From: Bacteroidales bacterium
GTDB lineage: Bacteria > Bacteroidota > Bacteroidia > Bacteroidales > UBA7960
Direction: 5' to 3'
Assembly: GCA_007130545.1 (NCBI GenBank)
Contig: SLSG01000089.1
Location: 1 to 8,184, forward strand
Length of the DNA: 8,184 bases
The position numbers were made by a program, and so were the translations under genes. Below the pieces are notes generated by a model. It did not search any database. It saw only the letters and a program-made list of their open reading frames with translations, and was not told where the DNA came from. Shown piece by piece: positions 1 through 6,232 of the stretch (position 1 is the first letter of the stretch; every line of letters begins with the position of its first letter).

Positions 1-1073
1 AAATGCACGAGGAATTGGGGGCCAAGATGGTTCCCTTTGCCGGTTTTTACATGCCGGTGCAGTTTGAAGGCATCAATGCCGAGCACAAGACCGTCAGGGA
101 AAGCCTGGGGGTGTTCGATGTTTCCCATATGGGGGAGTTCTGGGTGGAGGGCCCCAAAGCCCTGGATTTCCTGCAGCGCGTAAGCTCGAATGATGCTTCT
201 TTGTTGTCGGATGGGAAAGTGCAGTACGCCTGCTTTCCCAATGAACAGGGAGGCATTGTGGATGATTTTCTGGTCTACCGTTTCAGCGAGGAGAAATACC
301 TGCTGGTGGTCAATGCAGCCAATATCGACAAGGACTGGGAATGGGTGAATCGACAGAACGAAGGCATCGGGGCCGAACTGACCAATGCTTCCGACAATAT
401 TTCCCAGCTGGCCGTGCAGGGACCCCTTGCGCTGAAAGCCATGCAGAAACTTACGGATGAACCGGTGGAAGACATGGTTTTCTACACGTTCAAAGAACTG
501 AAATTCGCGGGCGTAAACAGAGTAATCTTCTCTACCACCGGGTATACCGGGGCCGGCGGATGCGAGATCTATTTTGAGAACCAATACGGACCGGAGATCT
601 ACAGGGCAGTGCTGGAGGCCGGAAAGGAGTTCGGGATCAGGCCGGTCGGACTGGCAGCCAGGGATACGCTACGCCTGGAGATGGGCTATTGCCTCTATGG
701 CAATGACATCAACGACACCACCTCCCCGATTGAAGCCGGACTCGGATGGATAACCAAATTCGCGGAAGGAAAGGATTTCATCAATCGCGAAGCATTGCTG
801 AAGCAAAAGACCGAGGGTGTGGAGCGCCGGCTGGTGGGGTTTGAGTTGAAAGACAAGGGCATCCCGCGACAACATTATTTGATTCTGGACGAAGCCGGGC
901 AACCGATCGGGGAAGTGACCTCGGGCACCATGTCTCCCTCCCTCCAAAAGCCCATTGGAATGGGTTATGTAAAGAAATCCCATGCAAAGGCAGGGACAAC
1001 CATTTTCGTTGAGGTCCGCGGCAAGGCACTGCAGGCCGAAGTGGTGAAGCTGCCTTTCTACAAGGCGGAATAA
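1..1073 (+). CDS. gcvT: Glycine cleavage system T protein (aminomethyltransferase), 5' end cut off
   Basis: T protein of the glycine cleavage complex. It moves the methylene carbon from the aminomethyl-lipoyl arm of H protein to tetrahydrofolate, giving 5,10-methylene-THF and ammonia in the cytoplasm. The reading frame is open from the window edge, and the first ATG (position 3) gives 356 residues beginning [15 protein letters not shown]. Family members normally have about 10 more residues before this ELGAKM block (roughly M-K-x-T-x-L-x-x-x-H), so the true start is probably upstream and the ATG at 3 internal. Visible family signatures: the AGF..PVQF block, FDVSHMGE (residues 39-46), the [11 protein letters not shown] segment with the conserved folate-site Asp, [13 protein letters not shown], the [13 protein letters not shown] block and the C-terminal SP...PIGMGYV segment. 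No frameshift is seen. The stop TAA at 1071-1073 lies 2 nt before comB, suggesting one transcript. Identity is secure from these motifs. Confidence 0.95.
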   Translation, partial: MHEELGAKMVPFAGFYMPVQFEGINAEHKTVRESLGVFDVSHMGEFWVEGPKALDFLQRVSSNDASLLSDGKVQYACFPNEQGGIVDDFLVYRFSEEKYLLVVNAANIDKDWEWVNRQNEGIGAELTNASDNISQLAVQGPLALKAMQKLTDEPVEDMVFYTFKELKFAGVNRVIFSTTGYTGAGGCEIYFENQYGPEIYRAVLEAGKEFGIRPVGLAARDTLRLEMGYCLYGNDINDTTSPIEAGLGWITKFAEGKDFINREALLKQKTEGVERRLVGFELKDKGIPRQHYLILDEAGQPIGEVTSGTMSPSLQKPIGMGYVKKSHAKAGTTIFVEVRGKALQAEVVKLPFYKAE

Positions 1074-1075
1074 AC

Positions 1076-1840
1076 ATGCATTCGGAAAAAGGACAGTTGA
1101 GCATTGAGGTTTGTTTCTCCCCCCTTTCCTGGCCGTTGTTCAGGAGTGAGAATGCACTGGTGGTCATTATAGACATCTTCCGGGCCAGCACGGCCATTTG
1201 CGCCGCTTTCCACAATGGGGTGGATACCATCATTCCGGTGGCCGAGGTGAGTGAAAGTGAGGCCTGGAAACAGAAAGGCTATATTGTCGCCGGGGAGCGG
1301 GATGGGCAGAAACTTGCGTGTGCCGATTTCGGAAACTCTCCGTTCAACTTCCTGGATCCCGGCCTGAGGGGAAAGACCATCGTTATGAACACCACGAACG
1401 GCACCCAGGCCATTAAAATGGTCAGTGCCAATACCAGGGAGGTGGTGATTGGGTCCTTTCTGAACATCTCAGCTATTTGCCGGTATGCCCTGTCCCTCGG
1501 CAGACCCATTCTGTTGTTTTGTGCCGGATGGAAAAACCGCTTCAGCCTGGAAGACACCCTGTTTGCAGGGGCCATGGTCGAGAAAATTCTTTACGAAGCC
1601 AGGGGAAGGTATTACGCGAACTGTGATTCCGCCATTGCCAGTGCCGACCTTTGGCTGCTTGCCAAGGGCAACCCGCTGCAGTATATTGAAAAAGCGGCCC
1701 ACCGGCACCGCCTGAAAACAATGGGTCTGGATGACATTCTTGAATACTCCCTGACGCAGGATATAACGGAAGCCGTCCCCGTACTTATCGATGGGATGAT
1801 CCGCGACTTGAGGCGGTTGCCAACCCCCGCCGGTCTGTAG
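1076..1840 (+). CDS. comB: 2-phosphosulfolactate phosphatase (ComB family)
   Basis: Mg2+-dependent phosphatase that converts (2R)-2-phospho-3-sulfolactate to (2R)-3-sulfolactate, the second step of coenzyme M synthesis in methanogens. The family also occurs in bacteria that do not make coenzyme M. The 254-residue product carries the family blocks in order: EVCFSP (11-16), IIDIFRAST (31-39), a GERDG segment (73-77), DFGNSPF (84-90), the strongly conserved GKTIVMNTTNGTQA (99-112), IGSFLN (125-130), and CAG....FSLEDTLFAGAMVE (149-169). Length is about that of the family. The start lies 2 nt after the gcvT stop and no Shine-Dalgarno is visible, as is usual in Bacteroidota. The assignment to the ComB fold is strong. 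The physiological role here is unclear: no comA, comC or other sulfonate gene is in the window. A role in sulfolactate or sulfonolipid metabolism is only inference. Confidence 0.88.
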   Translation: MHSEKGQLSIEVCFSPLSWPLFRSENALVVIIDIFRASTAICAAFHNGVDTIIPVAEVSESEAWKQKGYIVAGERDGQKLACADFGNSPFNFLDPGLRGKTIVMNTTNGTQAIKMVSANTREVVIGSFLNISAICRYALSLGRPILLFCAGWKNRFSLEDTLFAGAMVEKILYEARGRYYANCDSAIASADLWLLAKGNPLQYIEKAAHRHRLKTMGLDDILEYSLTQDITEAVPVLIDGMIRDLRRLPTPAGL

Positions 1841-1857
1841 GGTCTGCGATCGGCTGC

Positions 1858-1888
1858 TTGGCAAAAAGCAAGGAAATACATACCTTTA
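1858..1888 (+). promoter_or_regulatory. Candidate Bacteroidota promoter before the phospholipase-like gene
   Basis: TTG at 1858-1860 and TACCTTTA at 1881-1888 are separated by 20 nt. The second matches the Bacteroidota -7 consensus TAnnTTTG at all but the last base, and the spacing fits the -33/-7 arrangement. It lies in the 104-nt gap after comB and would give a leader of about 50 nt before the ATG at 1945. No start-site data are available. Confidence 0.4.
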
Positions 1889-1944
1889 CCCATTGAAAAC
1901 CACCGGCCCGGAAAAGCCCGCAGGCCGACAGGAAATCAACCGAT

Positions 1945-2943
1945 ATGTTCCGAAACACCGCCCCTGCCCTGCTTGCTTCCTGTTTTCTGCTCCTGCTGAT
2001 GCTGCTGCCTCCGCTGGATGGACATACCTTCGGCTTTTTCGCGCACCGGAAAATCAATCGCATGGCAGTGTTTACCCTGCCTCCCGAGATGGTCGGGTTT
2101 TTTAAGCTGCATGTGGAATACCTTGCTGAGCGTTCCATTGACCCGGACCGAAGGGCGCATGCCGTGGAAGGGGAAGCCCCCAGGCATTACATAGATATAG
2201 ACCATTTCGGTGAGAATCCTTTTGAGCTTATGCCGAAGAACTGGCGGGATGCGGTTGAGAAATTCTCCGAAGACACCCTGATGGAACAAGGGGTGCTTCC
2301 CTGGCATATCCATGTGATGATGGGACGGCTCACTCGTGCATTTGAAGACAGGGATGTGGACCGTATCCTTTACAATGCAGCCCATATCGGGCATTATATT
2401 TCAGATGCCTGTACCCCCTTGCATACATCCAAATACTATAACGGACGCACAGCCGAACAGCGCGGCATCCACGCCCTGTGGGAAAGCCGCCTGCCGGAAC
2501 TTTTCGCGGACGGGTTCAACTACTTTGTGGGACGGGCAGAATACGTTGATTCTTCGCTGGACAAGGCATGGGAGCTGATCAGGGAAAGTCACCTTAAAGT
2601 GGACACGGTTTACCAGGTGTATGACAGCCTGATGACCGTTTTCACCCCCGACCAGGTCTATTCCCATGAAATGCGGGGTCAAAGCAATGTGAGGGTCTTC
2701 TCCAGGGAGTTCTCAAGGGCGTTCGAAACGGGCATGCATGCCATGGTGGAGCGTCAAATGCGCCTGGCAGTCAAGTCTGTGGGTGATTTTTGGTTCACCG
2801 CCTGGGTAAATGCCGGCCAACCCGAGCTTTATCAATTGGAAACCAGAGCAATAAGCCAACGACACCGCAGAATGCTGGAGCGGGAACAGCTGGAATGGAA
2901 CCAGGTGGCGGAACCGGTCGGCAGAGCCAACCCCGGACAGTAA
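1945..2943 (+). CDS. Secreted zinc-dependent phospholipase C / S1-P1 nuclease-fold protein
   Basis: A 332-residue exported protein of the trinuclear-zinc PLC/S1-P1 nuclease superfamily, predicted to cleave phosphodiester bonds in phospholipids or nucleic acids. Residues 1-27 form a signal peptide: a short basic start, then a leucine-rich core at about 8-22. The mature part probably begins near FGFFAHR (29-35). The expected metal ligands fall in family spacing: His34; Asp66, 15 residues before His81 in RHYIDID; His150-x3-Asp154-x5-His160 in GHYISDACTPLH; and His176-x3-Glu180 in GIHALWE. The spacing from residue 29 to His34 and from Asp66 to His81 resembles nuclease P1, while the last Glu resembles B. 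cereus PLC. About 150 residues follow the last ligand, ending in a charged Arg/Glu-rich tail (about 301-320). The Trp usual at the mature N-terminus is Phe29 here. Substrate cannot be told from sequence. The gene has its own promoter-like element and appears monocistronic. Confidence 0.82.
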   Translation: MFRNTAPALLASCFLLLLMLLPPLDGHTFGFFAHRKINRMAVFTLPPEMVGFFKLHVEYLAERSIDPDRRAHAVEGEAPRHYIDIDHFGENPFELMPKNWRDAVEKFSEDTLMEQGVLPWHIHVMMGRLTRAFEDRDVDRILYNAAHIGHYISDACTPLHTSKYYNGRTAEQRGIHALWESRLPELFADGFNYFVGRAEYVDSSLDKAWELIRESHLKVDTVYQVYDSLMTVFTPDQVYSHEMRGQSNVRVFSREFSRAFETGMHAMVERQMRLAVKSVGDFWFTAWVNAGQPELYQLETRAISQRHRRMLEREQLEWNQVAEPVGRANPGQ

Positions 2944-2962
2944 TTCAATTCCAAAGACAGGG

Positions 2963-2972
2963 CCTTTAAAGG
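2963..2972. repeat. Short perfect palindrome CCTTTAAAGG upstream of the glycogen genes
   Basis: A 10-bp perfect palindrome starting 20 nt after the stop of the phospholipase-like gene and ending 11 nt before the TAAATTTG promoter element, roughly in the -20 to -35 region. It could be a small operator half or chance. It is too short and A/T-cored to be a terminator stem, and no T-run follows it. Confidence 0.2.
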
Positions 2973-2983
2973 AAAAAGATTTG

Positions 2984-2991
2984 TAAATTTG
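2984..2991 (+). promoter_or_regulatory. Candidate -7 promoter element (TAAATTTG) for the glycogen operon
   Basis: TAAATTTG matches the Bacteroidota -7 consensus TAnnTTTG exactly. It sits 26 nt before the ATG at 3018 in the 74-nt gap, giving a leader of about 15-20 nt. No clear TTG -33 box is present at ideal distance; only TTTA at 2965-2968 is nearby, with a short 15-nt spacing. It would drive the debranching enzyme, GT4 and GH57 genes. Confidence 0.45.
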
Positions 2992-3017
2992 TTAGCCTTC
3001 ACCTTTTTCCATTCATT

Positions 3018-4934
3018 ATGGGCTATATAGAATTTGACAAGACTCAGCTAATCAACCTGGAGTATTCGCTGAACAAGGAAATGATCCGTTCCAACCGGGC
3101 CGGATCCTTCTCCTGCACAACCATCCTGGGATGCCATACCCGCAAATACCATGGCTTACTGATCAGTCCCCAGCCCAAACTGGATGGCGGGCATCACATT
3201 CTGCTTTCAAAGGTGGATGAGACCATCATTCAGCGGGATGCAGAATTTAATATCGGGGTGAACAAATTCCCGGGCTCCTTTTTTCCCAAGGGTCACAAAT
3301 ATGTGCGGGACTTTTCCGCAGACCTGATTCCAATTGTGACCTATCGGGTCGGCGGGGTGGTGTTGACCAAGGAAACCATGTTTGTCACAGAGGAAGAACG
3401 GGTGCTGATTCGTTACACCCTGGTGGAGGCGCATTCCCCGACCAAATTGCGCATAAGGCCGTTCCTGGCTTTCCGCAACATCCATCAGCTGAGCAAAAAG
3501 AACATCGACCTGAACACGAAATACCAGCAAGTGCCCAATGGCATAAAGGTAAAAATGTACAAGGGGTATCCGAACCTGTTTATCCAGCTGTCGCGAAAGC
3601 ATTCAGAATATGTGCATGTGCCGGACTGGTATAATGATTTTGAATATATCGAAGAAAAACTCAGAGGCTATGAATACCTGGAAGACCTGTATACCCCGGG
3701 CTTTTTTGAGGTCCCCATAAAAAAGGGGGAAAGCATTGTCTTCTCTGCCTCCACCAAGCAAACCGCCCCGGCCAATTTATCACGGCTGTTCAATGCGGAA
3801 CTTAAAAAGCGGACCCCCCGCAATAGTTTTGAGAACTGTCTTTCAAATTCGGCTGAACAGTTTTTCTTCAGGAAGGATGGGAAAACCGGAATCGTTGCAG
3901 GCTATCCCTGGTATGGAATGTCGGGCAGGTATACTTTTATTTCCCTGCCGGGACTCGCCGCCTGCAAAACCCTCCGGGGACTTTGCCGGGAGGTGATCGG
4001 ATCCATGACCATAAATATGAGCGAAGCAGCCGACATCCCTTTGTGGTTTTTCTGGGCCCTTCAGAACTGTTTCTCCGGGGAATCGCGATCCAGGCTATGG
4101 GAACAATTCGGGCCGGTGGTCACAAGGATTCTGGATGGGTACATTCAGGGCGACTGCACCGGAGTCAGACTGGCGGAGAACGGACTGGTACACATAGACC
4201 CTGCCTTCCCGGACATCACCTGGATGAATGCCAGGGTGGGCGGTCAGCCTGTTACCCCCAGGTATGGATTTGTTGTGGAAATTAATGCCTTGTGGTACAA
4301 TGCCCTGTGTTACGGGGCAGCCCTGGCCCATGCCGGAGGAGAAAAAGAACCATCTGCCAGGTGGCAGCGTATTGCCGAACAGGCAAAAGAGGCATTCCCC
4401 GCTGTGTTTTCCATCCCAGGTAAACCCCACCTGGCCGATTTTGTTTATGGGGATGAACAGGACCAGAGCATGCGTCCAAACCAGGTTCTGGTCGCCTCCC
4501 TTCCATACAGCCCGCTACCTGAACTATTAAGGAAGCAGGTCATTGACGCGGTTCGCCGCGAATTGCTAACCCCGCGGGGACTTCGGACCCTTTCACCCGG
4601 AGATCCGCGTTACCAGGGCAAGTATTCAGGGAATGTGGAACAAAGGGACAAGGCATTTCACCAGGGAACCGTATGGCCATGGCTATTGGGGCATTTTGCC
4701 GAAGGCTACCTCAGGCTGCACGGGCATCAGGGGATTGACCTGGTCAGATCGCTTTATGATGGATTCCAGGATACCATGAAGGAGAATGCCATTGGCTCTA
4801 TCTCTGAAATCTTTGAAGGGAACCCTCCCCACCGGGCAGACGGAGCCTCGTCCTTCGCACCCAGCGTGGCCGAGATCAGGAGAATCCATTGCCTGCTGCA
4901 AGTGTATGAAAAAAAAATAATACGGAATTTATGA
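3018..4934 (+). CDS. Glycogen debranching enzyme, archaeal/GH133 type (amylo-alpha-1,6-glucosidase)
   Basis: Cytoplasmic enzyme predicted to hydrolyse alpha-1,6 branch stubs of glycogen. At 638 residues it matches the bacterial/archaeal 'GDE' family, not GlgX (GH13). The N-terminal GDE_N-like domain (about 1-270) opens with FDKTQLINLEYSLNKE and SNRAGSFSCTTILGC..RKYHGLL. The C-terminal (alpha/alpha)6 GDE_C domain (about 275-635) shows PWYGMSGRYTFISLPGL, TWMNARVG (N404), VEINALWYNAL, DQSMRPNQ, GLRTLSPGDPRYQGKYSG, HQGTVWPWLLG (548-558) and ISEIFEG (E597). In eukaryotic debranching enzyme the Asp of TWMD and a C-terminal Glu act as the acid/base pair. Here the Glu is kept but the Asp position reads Asn (see findings). 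The start at 3018 fits the usual N-terminus of Bacteroidota homologues and the promoter just upstream. The stop overlaps the next start (ATGA), so translation is probably coupled to the GT4 gene. Confidence 0.92.
   Translation: MGYIEFDKTQLINLEYSLNKEMIRSNRAGSFSCTTILGCHTRKYHGLLISPQPKLDGGHHILLSKVDETIIQRDAEFNIGVNKFPGSFFPKGHKYVRDFSADLIPIVTYRVGGVVLTKETMFVTEEERVLIRYTLVEAHSPTKLRIRPFLAFRNIHQLSKKNIDLNTKYQQVPNGIKVKMYKGYPNLFIQLSRKHSEYVHVPDWYNDFEYIEEKLRGYEYLEDLYTPGFFEVPIKKGESIVFSASTKQTAPANLSRLFNAELKKRTPRNSFENCLSNSAEQFFFRKDGKTGIVAGYPWYGMSGRYTFISLPGLAACKTLRGLCREVIGSMTINMSEAADIPLWFFWALQNCFSGESRSRLWEQFGPVVTRILDGYIQGDCTGVRLAENGLVHIDPAFPDITWMNARVGGQPVTPRYGFVVEINALWYNALCYGAALAHAGGEKEPSARWQRIAEQAKEAFPAVFSIPGKPHLADFVYGDEQDQSMRPNQVLVASLPYSPLPELLRKQVIDAVRRELLTPRGLRTLSPGDPRYQGKYSGNVEQRDKAFHQGTVWPWLLGHFAEGYLRLHGHQGIDLVRSLYDGFQDTMKENAIGSISEIFEGNPPHRADGASSFAPSVAEIRRIHCLLQVYEKKIIRNL
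4909..4934 (+). promoter_or_regulatory. Poly-A slippery tract and ATGA stop/start overlap between debranching enzyme and GT4
   Basis: Nine A residues (4909-4917) end the debranching gene, followed by the ATGA overlap at 4931-4934. In the debranching frame, positions 4910-4916 read A_AAA_AAA, a classical -1 slippery heptamer. The -1 frame from there contains no stop and enters the GT4 ORF five codons before its ATG. The overlap itself is a normal sign of translational coupling; the frameshift use is speculative. Confidence 0.4.
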
Positions 4935-6214
4935 AGGTATTGATGTTTGGCTGGGAATTTCCCCCGCATATCTCAGGTGGACTGGGAACGGCTTCCTATG
5001 GACTTACAAAGGCCCTGCTGAAGGCCGGGGTGGAGATTATCTTTGTGGTTCCCAAGGCCTATGGCGATGAAAGTCCGGGAAGCGTCCGCCTTGTGAATGC
5101 TTCCGATGTGGCTGTGGACATCACAGATGAGGTATACAAGGCACACTGGAACAAAATCTCATTTATGGAAGTAGACTCAAGCCTGCTGCCCTATTCAACA
5201 GAGGACGAGTACTTCCGCATAGTGGAACAGCTTGAGGCCGGTGCTTCAAGGGAGACGGTTTCCCTTTCCTCCCAGAAATATGCGTTTTCCGGAGGCTATG
5301 GAAAGAACCTGATGGAAGAGGTGCGGCGATACGCCCTGGTCGGGGCCGCCATCGCCAGGCAACATGACTTTGACTTGATCCACTCACATGATTGGCTGGC
5401 GTATATGGCCGGGGTGGAAGCAAAAAAAGTAAGTGGGAAGCCATTGGTTGTACATATGCATGCCACGGAGTTCGACCGCTCCGGAGAAAATGTGAATCAA
5501 TCAGTCTATGAGATTGAGCGGGGTGGTATGGAAGCGGCCGACAAGGTTATTGCCGTGAGCAACCTGACCCGCAACATCGTGATCAACCGGTACGGGATAG
5601 ATCCGGCCAAGGTCATCACAGTGCATAACGGGGTGGAACCATCCGACTCAAACAGATCAATTGATACACAGAAACACGTGAAGGAAAAGATCGTAACCTT
5701 TTTGGGGAGGATCACCTTCCAGAAGGGCCCGGAATACTTCGTGGAAGCAGCGAAAAAGGTATTGAAACAGGATCCGAATGTACGATTCGTGATGGCAGGG
5801 AGCGGCGATTTGCTGCCGAAAATGATCCGGCGGGTTGCCGAACTGGGGATATCAACACGCTTTCATTTTACCGGTTTTCTGAAAGGGGACGATGTGGACA
5901 AGATGTTTGGAATGAGCGACGTCTACGTGATGCCTTCCGTTTCCGAGCCCTTTGGCATATCCCCGCTGGAGGCCATGCGGTCAAATGTACCGGTTATCAT
6001 ATCAAAGCAATCAGGGGTCTCGGAAGTGCTCAAGCATGCCATAAAAGTGGACTTCTGGGATATTGACGCGATGGCTGACGCCATCCACGCCTTGTTAAAA
6101 TATGAATCCCTTCCGAAAACTTTCAAGGAGTTTGGCAAGGAGGAGGTGGACAATATCAAATGGGACCAGGCCGGGCTTAAGGTCAGAGATGTTTATGAAA
6201 AGTTGAATTGTTAA
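4931..6214 (+). CDS. GT4 glycosyltransferase, glycogen-synthase-like
   Basis: Retaining GT-B glycosyltransferase of 427 residues, cytoplasmic, with no signal peptide or membrane segment. The N-terminal domain (about 1-235) begins MKVLMFGWEFPPHISGGLGT, whose SGGLG (15-19) sits where GlgA-type synthases have the KxGGL acceptor/donor loop. It continues with HSHDWLAYMAG (151-161), HMHATEFDR (175-183) and AVSNLTRN. The C-terminal nucleotide-sugar domain (about 240-420) has GRITFQKG (Arg260, Lys265, the expected diphosphate-binding pair) and the E-x7-E motif SEPFGISPLEA (Glu339, Glu347). Together with its place between debranching enzyme and GH57 genes, this suggests it transfers glucose (or maltosyl) units in glycogen metabolism. 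The donor (UDP- or ADP-glucose, or a sugar phosphate) cannot be read from the sequence. Since a GT3 synthase lies downstream, it may be a primer-making or accessory enzyme. The start is fixed by the ATGA overlap. Confidence 0.87.
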   Translation: MKVLMFGWEFPPHISGGLGTASYGLTKALLKAGVEIIFVVPKAYGDESPGSVRLVNASDVAVDITDEVYKAHWNKISFMEVDSSLLPYSTEDEYFRIVEQLEAGASRETVSLSSQKYAFSGGYGKNLMEEVRRYALVGAAIARQHDFDLIHSHDWLAYMAGVEAKKVSGKPLVVHMHATEFDRSGENVNQSVYEIERGGMEAADKVIAVSNLTRNIVINRYGIDPAKVITVHNGVEPSDSNRSIDTQKHVKEKIVTFLGRITFQKGPEYFVEAAKKVLKQDPNVRFVMAGSGDLLPKMIRRVAELGISTRFHFTGFLKGDDVDKMFGMSDVYVMPSVSEPFGISPLEAMRSNVPVIISKQSGVSEVLKHAIKVDFWDIDAMADAIHALLKYESLPKTFKEFGKEEVDNIKWDQAGLKVRDVYEKLNC

Positions 6215-6232
6215 TGCAATCCATACAGAAAT

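Noticed and set aside
781..1233. Antisense open frame of 150 codons across the gcvT/comB junction
   Set aside because: Low-complexity Pro/Ser/Arg-rich translation with no motif. Both + strand genes it overlaps are clearly real.
1857..1873. Hairpin-like CTTGGC-AAAAA-GCAAGG after comB
   Set aside because: It contains a G-A mismatch and a wobble and has no T-run after it, so I do not call it a terminator.
1972..1983. LASC (residues 10-13) in the signal peptide of the phospholipase-like protein resembles a lipobox
   Set aside because: It comes before the hydrophobic core rather than after it, so lipoprotein processing there is unlikely. An ordinary signal peptide fits better.
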